Shown: one piece after another, positions 50,627 to 60,306 of the stretch
How the letters are laid out: every line of letters starts with the position of its first letter
Position numbering within the stretch: the first letter of the stretch is position 1
NCBI GenBank assembly: GCA_019239915.1
Contig: JAFAZF010000003.1
Location: 1-64,000, forward strand
Direction: 5' to 3'
DNA from: Sphingomonadaceae bacterium
Lineage (GTDB): Bacteria > Pseudomonadota > Alphaproteobacteria > Sphingomonadales > Sphingomonadaceae
Length of the DNA: 64,000 nucleotides
Made by a program: the position numbers and the translations under genes
The notes under the pieces: generated by a model
The model's database searches: none
Seen by the model: the letters and a program-made list of their open reading frames with translations, nothing else
Told to the model about the DNA's origin: nothing

Positions 50627-52227
50627 CTTCGGAGAGCTTCGATTATGTGATCGTCGGCGGGGGCACGGCTGGCTGCATCCTCGCCAGCCGCCTCAGCGAG
50701 GATCCGCGCCGCACGGTGCTGCTGCTCGAAGCCGGCGGCCGCGACACCAGCATGTGGGTCCACATCCCGGCGGGCTTCGGCAAGCTGCTCACCAACGACC
50801 GCTTCAACTGGCGCTTCCATACCGAGCCCGAGGAGAACGTCCACGGGCGCTCGATCGTCGTGCCCCGCGGCAAGGGGCTGGGCGGCTCGAGCCTCATCAA
50901 CGGCATGATCTTCGTGCGCGGTCAGCCCAACGATTACGATCATTGGGCGCAGCTCGGCAATCGCGGCTGGTCGTGGACGGACGTACTGCCATATTTCCGC
51001 AAGCTCGAACATTTCGAGGATGGCGGCGACGCGCTGCGCGGCGGCGATGGGCCGCTCAACATCGTCCGTGTCGGCGAGCGCTCGCCTTTGTCCGAGGCGT
51101 TCATCGCAGCGGCGGAACAGGCGGGTTATCCGCGCAATCCTGACTATAATGGCGCGGAGCAGGATGGCTTCGGCTATTATCAGGTCAATCAGCGCGGCGG
51201 CCGCCGCCACAGCGCCTATGAAGCCTACCTCAGGCCCGCGATGCGGCGCCCCAATCTCGAGGTACGGACCGAGGCGCGTGCGACCCGCCTGCTGCTCGAA
51301 GGCAACCGCGTGACGGGTGTCGAGTATCGGCTCGGTGACGGGCCGCCGCGCCAGGCATCGGCCCGCGCGGAGGTGCTGCTCGCAGCCGGCGCGGTGCAGA
51401 GCCCGCAACTGCTCGAGCTTTCCGGCATCGGCGATCCTACGATCCTGGCTGCAGCGGGGATCGCGACGCGCCACGCGCTGCCCGGCGTCGGCGACAATTA
51501 TATCGACCATTTCTGCACGCGCATGAACTGGCGCGTGACCAGGCCGATCACGCTCAACGAGCTGTCGCGCGGATGGCGGCTGGGCCTTGCCGTCGCGCGC
51601 TACTTCGCAACGGGGAAGGGCATCCTCTCGCTAGGCACCGGGCTTGCCCACGGGTTTGTGCGGACGCAGCCCGGCCTGAGCGGCCCCGACGTCCAATATT
51701 TCTTCATGCACGCCAGCTACGCCAACGCGGGCGATCGACGGCTCGACAAGCTGCCCGGCATGACCGTCGGCGTCACCAATCTTCGCACCGAATCACGTGG
51801 CACGATCCATGTGCGCCCCGAGGATCCTGCCGGTGCGCCCGCGATCCGGCCGAACTTCCTCTCCGCCGCCGAGGATCGCCGCGCGCTCGTCGAGGGCATG
51901 AAGATCGCGCGGCGGATCATGGAGCAGCCGGCGATGGACCCCTGGCGTGCCTTTGAGATGAACCCTGGGCCGGGCGTCGAAAGCGACGCGGAATGGCTCG
52001 ATTTCGCCCGCCGCAACGGCCAGACCATCTACCACGCGCTCGGCACCTGCAGCATGGGCACCGGAGCCAGGGCGGTGGTCGATCCGGAACTGCGGATCCA
52101 TGGGCTGGAGGGGCTGCGGATCGTTGACGCGTCGGTGATGCCGGCGATGGTTTCGGGCAACACGGCCGCGGCCGTGATGATGGTTGCCGAGAAGGCTTCG
52201 GACCTGATCCGCGCCGCAGCGCGATAA
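50623..52227 (+). CDS. GMC-family FAD-dependent alcohol dehydrogenase/oxidase
   Basis: A 534-residue glucose-methanol-choline oxidoreductase. The FAD motif 'VIVGGGTAGCILASRLSED' is at the start, the second signature is 'GLGGSSLINGMIFVRGQP', and the catalytic His-Asn pair is in 'YHALGTCSMG' and 'VSGNTAAAVMMV'. It oxidises a primary or secondary alcohol to the carbonyl; choline dehydrogenase-like and terpene alcohol/polyether dehydrogenases share this build. The ATGA overlap with the AroE-like gene suggests cotranslation. The aldehyde dehydrogenase at 48399 could take its product. Confidence 0.93.
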   Translation: MTSESFDYVIVGGGTAGCILASRLSEDPRRTVLLLEAGGRDTSMWVHIPAGFGKLLTNDRFNWRFHTEPEENVHGRSIVVPRGKGLGGSSLINGMIFVRGQPNDYDHWAQLGNRGWSWTDVLPYFRKLEHFEDGGDALRGGDGPLNIVRVGERSPLSEAFIAAAEQAGYPRNPDYNGAEQDGFGYYQVNQRGGRRHSAYEAYLRPAMRRPNLEVRTEARATRLLLEGNRVTGVEYRLGDGPPRQASARAEVLLAAGAVQSPQLLELSGIGDPTILAAAGIATRHALPGVGDNYIDHFCTRMNWRVTRPITLNELSRGWRLGLAVARYFATGKGILSLGTGLAHGFVRTQPGLSGPDVQYFFMHASYANAGDRRLDKLPGMTVGVTNLRTESRGTIHVRPEDPAGAPAIRPNFLSAAEDRRALVEGMKIARRIMEQPAMDPWRAFEMNPGPGVESDAEWLDFARRNGQTIYHALGTCSMGTGARAVVDPELRIHGLEGLRIVDASVMPAMVSGNTAAAVMMVAEKASDLIRAAAR

Positions 52228-52335
52228 GCGCTGCCGGCGCGTGGCCACTGCGTCCAAGGCGGTGTGACGATCGCGGCCGCTGGGCTCCCGAAATCACGCT
52301 AGAGTGGAAGCGGGACAGGTCTCGACGGTGAAGCT

Positions 52336-52791
52336 ATGACCGGAATTGGCGCGCATGCACCGCTCACCACCGAGGATCGCCTCGCCATTCACGAGTTGAT
52401 GGCGCTCTACGGGTTCATCCTGGACGAGCGGCTCTGGGATCGCCTCGATCGGCTGTTCACGCCCGACGTCGTCTATGACGCCACGGCCTTTGGTGTGGCG
52501 CCGATGCACGGAATCGAAGACGTCCGACGTGCCTGGTCGGATCTCTCGATTCACCCGATCGCGCACCACGCGACCAATGTCGTGATCTTTCCGGGCGACG
52601 ACGGGCTCGCACGCGTCGCGAGCAAGGGCCTCGGCATCGATCGCAAGGGCCGAGCCCACACGATCGCTTATCATGACCGGCTCGCGCGAACGGAGCACGG
52701 CTGGCGGATCGCGCAGCGCACCGCGATCCTGCTGCGCGACGGGATCGAGCGCGATCCCCTATCCTTTCTCGCGCTCACGCAATGGGATTGA
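52336..52791 (+). CDS. NTF2-like (SnoaL-type) protein
   Basis: A 151-residue NTF2-fold protein with 'LAIHELMALYGFILDERLWD' and 'LFTPDVVYDATAFG', and a closing 'HGWRIAQRTAILLRD'. Related SnoaL_4 proteins accompany ring-hydroxylating or steroid pathways. No catalytic Asp-His pair can be assigned with confidence. It precedes the P450 at 52857 by 65 bp and is probably cotranscribed. Confidence 0.85.
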   Translation: MTGIGAHAPLTTEDRLAIHELMALYGFILDERLWDRLDRLFTPDVVYDATAFGVAPMHGIEDVRRAWSDLSIHPIAHHATNVVIFPGDDGLARVASKGLGIDRKGRAHTIAYHDRLARTEHGWRIAQRTAILLRDGIERDPLSFLALTQWD

Positions 52792-52856
52792 CGTCGGGCG
52801 GCTCGGGTGAAGGCGCGAGCGTCGATCCGCGCAGAAACGAGATGGAGACGAGCACG

Positions 52857-54107
52857 ATGGGCGCGATGCCGCAGATCCAGGATTTCAGAGATGCCGCCTT
52901 CAACCCATTCACGGCGGCCAAGGAAGGCGGCGGCGAGGGACGCATCCGCGATTTCCACCCCGAACTTGCGAAACTGCGCGAGCAGAACCCGGTCTACGAT
53001 GGCGACATCAAGCGGCACTTCGGGCTCGACGCCGATCTGACGCTGCTCGACGTGCGCCATGTCGCGCTGCTCGGCGCGCGCGAGGTGAAGGAGGCCTGCA
53101 CCAACGTCGAACTCTATTCGAACGCCATCTACATGCCCAATCTTGGCGTGTATTTCGGGCGCTCGGTCACGACGATGGACAATCCGGAACATGCCCGCTT
53201 TCGCCGGCTGTTCCAGCAGGCCTTCGGTCCCAAGCAGATCGCGCGATGGGGTGAGGGCATCATTCCGCGCATGATCAACCGCCTGATCGATGGCTTCGAG
53301 GCGCGGGGCCATGCCGAGCTCGTGAGCGAGTTCACGCTCTTCTTCCCCTTCCACTTCATCCACGAACTGATGGCGCTGCCGGTGGAGGACCGCGACACCT
53401 TTCATCGGCTTGCCTTCGGGCAGATCCTGCTCACCTTCGATCCGGAGCACGGCTACGAAGCGATGGAAAAGCTGCGGAGCTATCTCACGGAGACGGTGAC
53501 CGCGCGCCGTGCCGCGCCGATCGACGGGGACTTCATGTCGATGATCGCCACCGCCGAGATCGACGGCGAGCGGCTGCCCGACGACGTCGTCATCTCTTTC
53601 TTCCGCCAGCTCATGAACGCCGGCGGCGACACTAGCTACAACGGCTTTTCGACCGTGCTCTGCGCGCTGCTCAACCATCCCGAACAGCTCGAGGCGGTAA
53701 AGCAGGATCGCACGCTCGTGCCCAAAGCGATCGAGGAGGGGCTGCGCTGGAATTCACCCGTGTGCATGATCTCGCGCACACCCAAGCGCCCGGTCGAATT
53801 GGCCGGCGTCAGGATTGAGCCGGGCGATCACATGGCCCTCATCCTACCGGCGGCGAACCGTGATCCCGCTGCCTTTCCCGATCCGGATCGATTCGACATC
53901 CATCGCGGAAGTCGCGCGCACGGCGCCTTCGGGTTCGGTTCGCATATTTGCATCGGCCAGCATCTCGCGCGGCTCGAAATGGCGCACGCGATGAACGCGC
54001 TGCTCGACCGGCTGCCGAAGCTGCGCCGCGACGAGAGCATGCCGCCGCCCGAGGTCAGCGGCTTCATGCTGCGCGGCCCCGAGCAGCTCTACGTCCGCTT
54101 CGACTAG
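52857..54107 (+). CDS. Cytochrome P450
   Basis: A 416-residue soluble bacterial P450. The I-helix has 'NAGGDTSYNG' (Asp258, Thr259), the K-helix E-x-x-R is Glu294-Arg297 ('EGLRWNSP'), and the heme-ligand Cys365 is in 'FGFGSHICIGQHLARLE'. ATG 52857 has GGAG upstream; other in-frame starts back to 52782 are less supported. It hydroxylates a hydrophobic substrate using a ferredoxin, perhaps the one at 31741. The next gene, on the other strand, ends four bases later. Confidence 0.94.
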   Translation: MGAMPQIQDFRDAAFNPFTAAKEGGGEGRIRDFHPELAKLREQNPVYDGDIKRHFGLDADLTLLDVRHVALLGAREVKEACTNVELYSNAIYMPNLGVYFGRSVTTMDNPEHARFRRLFQQAFGPKQIARWGEGIIPRMINRLIDGFEARGHAELVSEFTLFFPFHFIHELMALPVEDRDTFHRLAFGQILLTFDPEHGYEAMEKLRSYLTETVTARRAAPIDGDFMSMIATAEIDGERLPDDVVISFFRQLMNAGGDTSYNGFSTVLCALLNHPEQLEAVKQDRTLVPKAIEEGLRWNSPVCMISRTPKRPVELAGVRIEPGDHMALILPAANRDPAAFPDPDRFDIHRGSRAHGAFGFGSHICIGQHLARLEMAHAMNALLDRLPKLRRDESMPPPEVSGFMLRGPEQLYVRFD

Positions 54108-54110
54108 CGG

Positions 54111-55043
54111 TCAGCCCGCGATCGCGAGCTCGCATTCGGATTGCGCAGGTAGCCGGGCGGCCTCGGCATTTGCTGCAGCGCCGCCGAGCTCGCCCTGCAG
54201 CGCCTTCAGCCGCTGCGTCCAGAAATGCAGCGGATATTCGAGCGTGAGGCCGATCGCGCCATGGAACTGCTGGAGATCGTAGCAGATCTTGCCGATGCTG
54301 TTCTGCGCGAACACGATCGCGAGCGCAGCGTCCTCGGCGGTTTGCGAAGCCGCCGCCTTCAGCACCAGGCTGCGCATGCTGCGGACCGCCACCGCGCATT
54401 CGGCCAACCGATGCTGGACCACCTGAAAGCTGCCGATCGGGCGCCCGAACTGCTGGCGCTCCTTCACATAGGCGACGGTCCGCTCGAGACCGCCCGCCGA
54501 TGCGCCGGCGATCTCGGCCGCAAGACCGATGCGCCAGAGGGTGCGAAAGCGCTCGACGGTCACCGGCAGCGTCGTCCCGGCATCGGCCTCGTAGCTGCGC
54601 GCGATGCCGAACGGATAGCCGAAGATGCTGTCGCAGGGTTCGATAGCGAGCGCATCCGCCGGAACCGCTCGTACCGTCCTGCCGTCGTCCACGAGCAGCG
54701 TCCTGGCGCGATCCAGAAAGTGGATCGGCCGTCCCGCCGCGCCGGTTGCCAGCGCGGTCGGGCGGGGCGGCGCGTCCGCGATCAAGAGCGGCGCCACGAG
54801 CGCGGAGGCCGCGATCTCGACCGATTGCGGCAGCCGCGCGACGCGCTCGATCAGCAGCACCGCATCGAGCGCGCTGCCGCCGCCCCGGCAGAGGTCATAG
54901 AAGCCGGCCTCGTCCAGATCGGCCTCGATCGCGTCGGCCGGCAGCCAGAACAACGCCGGATGGTCGGAGCGTTCATGAGCCGATGCCAGCCGATCGAGCG
55001 TCGTCAGTATCTGGGTCTGGTCGTCGGTGAGGTCGAAGTCCAT
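54111..55043 (-). CDS. Short acyl-CoA dehydrogenase-type subunit
   Basis: A 310-residue acyl-CoA dehydrogenase-like protein, about 70 residues shorter than the standard. The C-terminal FAD segment 'KERQQFGRPIGSFQVVQHRL' and 'LQQFHGAIGLTLEYPLHFW' are clear, but the middle beta domain is compressed and no catalytic Glu is seen. Such short subunits pair with a full-size one in two-subunit acyl-CoA dehydrogenases, best known from steroid side-chain degradation. The full-size gene at 57674 is in the same operon. Confidence 0.86.
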   Translation of the reverse strand: MDFDLTDDQTQILTTLDRLASAHERSDHPALFWLPADAIEADLDEAGFYDLCRGGGSALDAVLLIERVARLPQSVEIAASALVAPLLIADAPPRPTALATGAAGRPIHFLDRARTLLVDDGRTVRAVPADALAIEPCDSIFGYPFGIARSYEADAGTTLPVTVERFRTLWRIGLAAEIAGASAGGLERTVAYVKERQQFGRPIGSFQVVQHRLAECAVAVRSMRSLVLKAAASQTAEDAALAIVFAQNSIGKICYDLQQFHGAIGLTLEYPLHFWTQRLKALQGELGGAAANAEAARLPAQSECELAIAG

Positions 55044-55056
55044 TATGCCGAGCCTT

Positions 55057-56661
55057 CTAGATCAGGGTGAGGGCGAGCGCGCGCAGTTCCGGCAGGATCA
55101 CCTTGCCGCCCGGGTTGCGCGGGAGCGGGTTCATCACGCGCCAGAGATCGGGACATTTGTAGCTCGCGAGCTGCTCCTTGCAGAGCGCGCGCAGCTCCGT
55201 GACCAGCGCGTCTTCATCCTGCGCGGCGTCGGCCGGCTGGACAAAGGCGAACGTCCGCTCGCCCAGCCGCTCGTCGGGAACGCCGACGACCGCACAGGCC
55301 GCAACGCGCGGATGGGTCTCGATCACCCGGATGATCTCCTGCGGATAGACGTTCGATCCGCCGCGCAGGATCAGCTCCGATTTGCGATCGGAAACGAACA
55401 GCCAGCCCGCCTCGTCGAGGTGGCCGACATCGCCGGTGCGCAGCCATGGCGTCGCCGCCAGCGCTGCGCTGCGCGCCGGATCGCGCCAATAGCCGGGCAG
55501 CGGCGTGTAGACTCCAGCCCACGGGCCCTCGGTCGTCGCTTCGACGCAGATCTCGCCGGTGGCGCCGGCGGGAAGCTTCTCGCCGCGCTCGTCGCGGATG
55601 GTCAGCGCGATATGCGGTAGCGCCAGGCCGCTGGATCCTTCGGGCGCGTCGCCCCGCGCGCGCGTCTCGGTGACGATCGTGGGCGCTTCGGTGAGGCCGT
55701 AGGTGTTCGTCACCCAGAAGCCGTAGCGTTCCTGGAAGCGCCGTGCGGACGGCAGCGACAACGGCGCGCCGCCGGAGAGCACCGCCTTCAGCGGGGACGG
55801 CGGCGTTTCCACCCGCGCGAGATCGTAGATGATCGCGGAGACGGCGGAGAATACCTCGACACGCTCCGCCTCCAGCCAGGGAAGCAGCTCGTCGATCCGC
55901 GCCCCCTGCGCGCAGAGGCAGGCGGTGGCGTTCAGGAAGGCGATGAGCGGGCCGACGACCATCACGTTGGTGATCGTCAGCGGCAGGAACACGCCGCGCC
56001 GGCTAGCGGCGCCCGTCAAGCCGAAGGCGGTGATCGCCGCGGCGGGGGTCAGCAGCGAATGCTGGCTGTGCAAAATCCCCTTCGGCTCGCCGGTGGTGCC
56101 GCTGGTATAGTTGATCGCCGCAATCGCATGCGGGTCGATCGGACGGCGCGAGAAGCTGGTATCCACGTCGCGCAGCCAGGTGCCGGCCGAATCCATCTCC
56201 TGCACCGCCGTCAGCGTGGGCACGTCGGCTCGGAACGGGGCGAGTTCGCTTATCGCCGCGGCGTCGCCCAGGAAGATCGCGGCGCCGGCGTGGGCCGCGA
56301 GGCGCGCCTTTTCCCGCGGCGGCAGCGCACGGTTGAGCCCGACCCAGATCGCACCCACGCGCTGCGCGGCAAGGAACGCGATGACGATGTCGCAACCATT
56401 GGGCGCCGAGCAGGCGATCCGGACGCCGGCATCGGCGCCAAGCTCGACGAGCAGCGCGGCCGCGCGATCCACAGCGGCGTCGAGCGCGCGATAGCTGTAG
56501 CGGCGCGTAGCATCGACCAGCGCCTCCTCGTCCGCCGCATGCGCCAGCCCGCGATCGAGCACCGAAGCGATATCGCGCGGACCCTCGGGGATCGCACGCG
56601 GCGTGGGGCGGCCCTCTGTCACTCCCGCCGAAGCCATGCCGTCGTCAGCCGTCGCGGCCAT
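55057..56661 (-). CDS. AMP-forming acyl-CoA synthetase
   Basis: A 534-residue ANL ligase. Motifs: 'INYTSGTTGEPKGILHSQH' (phosphate loop), 'NTYGLTEAPTIV', 'WLRTGDVGHLDEAGWL' and the catalytic lysine in 'LPRNPGGKVILPELRAL'. It activates a carboxylic acid. The first ATG overlaps the lactonase stop by 17 bases; ATG 56637 would remove this overlap, and I cannot decide between them. It probably makes the CoA ester that the acyl-CoA dehydrogenase pair oxidises. Confidence 0.92.
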   Translation of the reverse strand: MAATADDGMASAGVTEGRPTPRAIPEGPRDIASVLDRGLAHAADEEALVDATRRYSYRALDAAVDRAAALLVELGADAGVRIACSAPNGCDIVIAFLAAQRVGAIWVGLNRALPPREKARLAAHAGAAIFLGDAAAISELAPFRADVPTLTAVQEMDSAGTWLRDVDTSFSRRPIDPHAIAAINYTSGTTGEPKGILHSQHSLLTPAAAITAFGLTGAASRRGVFLPLTITNVMVVGPLIAFLNATACLCAQGARIDELLPWLEAERVEVFSAVSAIIYDLARVETPPSPLKAVLSGGAPLSLPSARRFQERYGFWVTNTYGLTEAPTIVTETRARGDAPEGSSGLALPHIALTIRDERGEKLPAGATGEICVEATTEGPWAGVYTPLPGYWRDPARSAALAATPWLRTGDVGHLDEAGWLFVSDRKSELILRGGSNVYPQEIIRVIETHPRVAACAVVGVPDERLGERTFAFVQPADAAQDEDALVTELRALCKEQLASYKCPDLWRVMNPLPRNPGGKVILPELRALALTLI

Positions 56662-57562
56662 CGAACAGTTTCAGCCCCGGCTCGTGCCAGTCGACCTCGA
56701 CGAGCTGCCCGGCTTGCGAGAAGGTGACATAGGCCTTGCGCATGTCCGCGCCGCCGAAGGCGAGATTGGTGACGTGGAGGTCGGGCAGAGGATGGTGGCG
56801 CACTACGCTCCCGTCCGGCCAGAACTCGGCGATGCCGCCGTTGACGATCGCGGCGACGCAAATCTTGCCGCTCGCGCTCACCGCCAGGCTGTCGAAGCGT
56901 GCAGGCCCCAGCATGCCGCCGATGAACGTCCCGCCGATGGGCGCCGGGTAGGCTTTTTTGGCGATCGTCCCCGATCCGGTGATGTCCCAGGCGTAGAGTC
57001 GCGCGCTCGCCGTGTCGGAAACGTAAAGCGTCTTGCCGTCGGGCGAGAGGCCGATGCCATTGGGCGACGGCAGCGGATAGATGACTTCGCGGATCTCGGA
57101 GCCGTCCAGCTTCGCCCAATAGATGCCGCCGTGCTGGACGTGGCGATGGTGATGCTTGCCCGAATCGGTGAACCAGAACCCGCCGGCGCCATCCAGCACG
57201 ATGTCGTTGGGACCGGCGAGCTTGTGCTCGCCACAGCGCTCGTAGAGGCGCTCGACCTTGCCGGTCGCCGGATCGACCCGTTCGATCCGGCCGCCGTCAT
57301 AGTCCTTCGCGGCGCCGATCGGACGGACGATTCCGTCGCGCTCGAGGAAGCGCAGACCGCCATTGTTGCAGACGTAGAGCAAGCCGTCCGGCCCGAGCGC
57401 GGCGCCATTCGGGCCGCCGCCGGTTTCCGCCACCACGCTGCAGCTGCCGTCGGGCGCGACGCGGCTCAGGCGGCCGGCCCGAATTTCCGTCACCACGACG
57501 GAGCCGTCTGCCATCACCACCGGCCCTTCCGGAAATTTCAATCCGGATGCCAAGATCTTCAT
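56645..57562 (-). CDS. SMP-30/gluconolactonase family lactone hydrolase
   Basis: A 305-residue six-bladed beta-propeller of the SMP-30 family. Metal-ligand candidates are Glu in 'KFPEGPVV', Asn in 'AGPNDIVLD', Asn in 'PSPNGIGLSPDG' and Asp in 'LYVSDT'. It hydrolyses a lactone. GAGGGCGG precedes ATG 57562; an upstream in-frame start is unsupported. Between two acyl-CoA enzymes, it may open a lactone made from a hydroxylated or ring-oxidised intermediate; no Baeyer-Villiger enzyme is seen in the window. Confidence 0.9.
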   Translation of the reverse strand: MKILASGLKFPEGPVVMADGSVVVTEIRAGRLSRVAPDGSCSVVAETGGGPNGAALGPDGLLYVCNNGGLRFLERDGIVRPIGAAKDYDGGRIERVDPATGKVERLYERCGEHKLAGPNDIVLDGAGGFWFTDSGKHHHRHVQHGGIYWAKLDGSEIREVIYPLPSPNGIGLSPDGKTLYVSDTASARLYAWDITGSGTIAKKAYPAPIGGTFIGGMLGPARFDSLAVSASGKICVAAIVNGGIAEFWPDGSVVRHHPLPDLHVTNLAFGGADMRKAYVTFSQAGQLVEVDWHEPGLKLFDGRDG

Positions 57563-57673
57563 GCGTCCGCCCTCTGTCCGCCGCCTGCTACCGGCCCGCT
57601 CTCGGGTGACGGACAAGGCCTGTCAATTTGGCGATCCTTGACGATGGGTCGCAGCCCCTTTGCCCCGTCGTTT

Positions 57674-58822
57674 TCACCGCACCACCGGAAGGTCGAGATG
57701 GTTCCGGGCGATGGCGTTGAGCTGGATCTCGGCGGCGCCGGCAGCAATGCCCGACGATCCGGCGCGCCGGTAGGTGGCGTTGAGGACGGGATCGCTGCCG
57801 GTGATCAGATAGTCGCCGAGATGCTCGCCGATGAAATCCGTGACGATGCGATCGGCCGCGACGATCGCGTAGCGCGCGAGATTGGTATCCGCGCTGGGCG
57901 GCTTGCCCTTCACCCGCCCGTCGATCACGCCATAGCATTGCAGCCGCGCCGCTTCGCACGCGGCCCGCGCCATCGCCGCGCCGGCACGAACGCCGGGATC
58001 ATCGAACCGCCCCTCGCGCCGCAGGATCGCGAAGGCATGGTCGAGCCCGCGGAGCGTGAGCGCATAGCGCGGCGCGCCGATCCGCTCGTTGTGGAGGATG
58101 CCGGTGACGACGCTCCAGCCCTTGTCGAGCTCGCCGAGGATGGCACTTTCCGGAACCTCGACATTGTCGAAGAACACCTCGTGAAACGCCTTCTGCCCCT
58201 GCAGCCCCTTGATCACGTTGACGGTGATCCCGGGCGTCGCCATCGGCACGAGAAAGACGGTGATGCCGCGGCGGCCTTCGCCGCCGGTGCGGGCGAGCAG
58301 CACGCAATAGTCCGCGATGCTCGCGGCCGAGGTCCAGATCTTCGAGCCGTTGATGACGAAGCCGTCGCCGGTGTGTTCCGCGCGGGTCTGCAGCGCCGCC
58401 AGGTCGGAGCCCGCATTGGGTTCGGAGAACCCCTGGCAATAGAAGAGCGTGCCTGCCGCGATGCGCTGCAGATGCTCGGCCTTTTGCGCGGGCGTTCCAT
58501 AGGCGATGAGCGCGGGGCCGGCCCAGTTCACGCTCATATACTGGTAGCTGCGCGGCTCGCCGAACGCGAACATCTCTTCGTTCAGGATCCAGTGGTGCCA
58601 CGCATCGAAGCCCTGGCCGCCATATTCCTTCGGCCAGTGCGGCACGAGCAGGCCCTCCGCAGCGAGTTTCGGGCAGAAATCGCGCGCGAATGCCTCGACG
58701 GCGTCGGAACCGGTGTCGAACGAGTACGAAAAATGGCCCCAATCGTCGGGCAGGTGGTCGGCCAGGAAGGCGCGCACCCGATGTCTGAAACCGATCTGTT
58801 CGGGCGACCAGTCGAAATCCAT
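57674..58822 (-). CDS. Acyl-CoA dehydrogenase
   Basis: A 382-residue acyl-CoA dehydrogenase of the actinobacterial FadE-like group: 'CQGFSEPNAGSDLAALQT', 'NVIKGLQGQKAFHEVFFDNV', 'LHNERIGAPRYALTLRG' (Glu may be the base) and a C-terminal 'GIAAGAAEIQLNAIARNHL'. Its partner could be the short subunit at 54111, giving a two-subunit enzyme. First gene of the minus-strand operon; 254 bp divergent from a P450. Bulky side-chain acyl-CoAs are plausible substrates. Confidence 0.92.
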   Translation of the reverse strand: MDFDWSPEQIGFRHRVRAFLADHLPDDWGHFSYSFDTGSDAVEAFARDFCPKLAAEGLLVPHWPKEYGGQGFDAWHHWILNEEMFAFGEPRSYQYMSVNWAGPALIAYGTPAQKAEHLQRIAAGTLFYCQGFSEPNAGSDLAALQTRAEHTGDGFVINGSKIWTSAASIADYCVLLARTGGEGRRGITVFLVPMATPGITVNVIKGLQGQKAFHEVFFDNVEVPESAILGELDKGWSVVTGILHNERIGAPRYALTLRGLDHAFAILRREGRFDDPGVRAGAAMARAACEAARLQCYGVIDGRVKGKPPSADTNLARYAIVAADRIVTDFIGEHLGDYLITGSDPVLNATYRRAGSSGIAAGAAEIQLNAIARNHLDLPVVR

Positions 58823-59076
58823 GATGCAGCGTCGATCCTCAGTCCATCCCGCAAACGACGAGCGGCAGCATCGTGGCCGAGTTCCGGAGCTGCGATCCCG
58901 ATCGTCATCCGCTTGCTAAGGCAAGCTCGCGAAGTTGACGATAACTTGGGGATGCGCGCATGTCACAGTGGCTGAGACAGCCTGTCACCTGACGCCGCGG
59001 CGATCATGATCTACCTTCGGCGCCGCAGCGGGCGGGACGCCGACGGGGTCTTCGCCCAGCGATGCGAGGAGAGGTG

Positions 59077-60306
59077 ATGTCCGGATATTCCCTGCCCCCG
59101 GTTCCCCGGCCGGATCATGTCCCAGAAGCGCTCGTCGTCGATTTCGACCTCTATGATCTGCCCGGGCTCCAGGATGATCCGCAGCTCGCGATGCGCGCCT
59201 TCCAGCAGTCGGCCCCCGATATCTTCTGGACGCCGCGCAACGGCGGCCACTGGGTGGCGACCCGCGCTGAAGACATCGACGTCATGCAGAAGGACCATGT
59301 CCGCTTCAGCCACCATAATGTCGTGCTGCCGAAGAAACCCGACGATGCGCCGCGCGAGCTGCCGCTCGAGGTCGATCCGCCGCGCCACACGGCGCTCCGG
59401 CGGCCCTTGACCATGGCGCTGTTGCCGAAGGTTGTCAGCAAGCTCGAGGCCTCCGTTCGCAGTTTGACCGTCTCGCTGATCGAGGGGTTCAGGGATAAGG
59501 GCGCGTGCGAGTTCGTATCGGAATTCGCGCAGATCCTGCCGATCTCGGTCTTCCTCGATCTCGTCGAGCTGCCGCGCGAGGATCGGCATCATCTGCTTCC
59601 GATCGTCGAGAATTCGGTCCGCGCGCGCGATCCCGATGTTCGCCAAGGCGCGCAGGAGGCGATCTATCGCTATATCGGCGACACGGTGCGCGAGCGCCGC
59701 GCGAAGCCGGGAGAGGACCTGCTCAGCCGGCTGATCAATGTCGAAGTCGACGGTGGGAAGATCAGCGAGGCCGAGGCGATCTCCTATGCGACGCTCGTGC
59801 TGTTCGGCGGCCTTGATACCGTGGCGGGGATGCTCGCCTTCGTGGCGCGCTTCCTGGCGCTCCATCCCGAACAGCGCCGCGACCTCGCCGGCAATGTCGG
59901 CAACGAGGCGTTTCTCCGCAACGCGATCGAGGAGTTGCTGCGCCGCCACGGGCTCGCCAACACGGTGCGCGAGATCACCGCGGACATGGAGTACAAGGGC
60001 GTCCGCTTCCGCAAAGGCGAGGTGATCCTGCCGCCGAACATGCTTTACGGGCTCGACGAGCGGAAGGTCGACGATCCGCTGAAGGTGGATTTCAGGCGAC
60101 GCGCGCCAATCCGACATGCGATCTTCGGACAGGGACCGCATACTTGCCCCGGCGCGGTGCTCGCGCGCCGCGAGCTCAAGATATTCCTGGAAGAGTGGTT
60201 GCCTCGGATACCTGATTTCGCGATCACACCCGGAAAGCGCGTGCGCGTGGAGTCGGGCCTCGTCTTCGGTGTGCTCGAGCTGCACCTGTGTTGGCCTACC
60301 AGTTGA
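59077..60306 (+). CDS. Cytochrome P450
   Basis: A 409-residue P450 of the camphor-hydroxylase-like type. I-helix 'FGGLDTVAGML' (Asp247, Thr248), E-x-x-R Glu286-Arg289 ('EELLRRHG') and heme Cys357 in 'FGQGPHTCPGAVLARRE'. A GAGGAGAGG ribosome site supports ATG 59077 over the ATG at 59062. It needs a ferredoxin; the only one in the window is at 31741. It is divergent from the acyl-CoA dehydrogenase operon, which may use its hydroxylated product. Confidence 0.94.
   Translation: MSGYSLPPVPRPDHVPEALVVDFDLYDLPGLQDDPQLAMRAFQQSAPDIFWTPRNGGHWVATRAEDIDVMQKDHVRFSHHNVVLPKKPDDAPRELPLEVDPPRHTALRRPLTMALLPKVVSKLEASVRSLTVSLIEGFRDKGACEFVSEFAQILPISVFLDLVELPREDRHHLLPIVENSVRARDPDVRQGAQEAIYRYIGDTVRERRAKPGEDLLSRLINVEVDGGKISEAEAISYATLVLFGGLDTVAGMLAFVARFLALHPEQRRDLAGNVGNEAFLRNAIEELLRRHGLANTVREITADMEYKGVRFRKGEVILPPNMLYGLDERKVDDPLKVDFRRRAPIRHAIFGQGPHTCPGAVLARRELKIFLEEWLPRIPDFAITPGKRVRVESGLVFGVLELHLCWPTS

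Noticed and set aside
56603-58975. A 790-codon open frame on the plus strand
   Set aside because: It lies antisense to the CoA ligase, lactonase and acyl-CoA dehydrogenase, which have clear family motifs. The translation is Arg/Asp/His-rich, typical of a GC-rich shadow frame.
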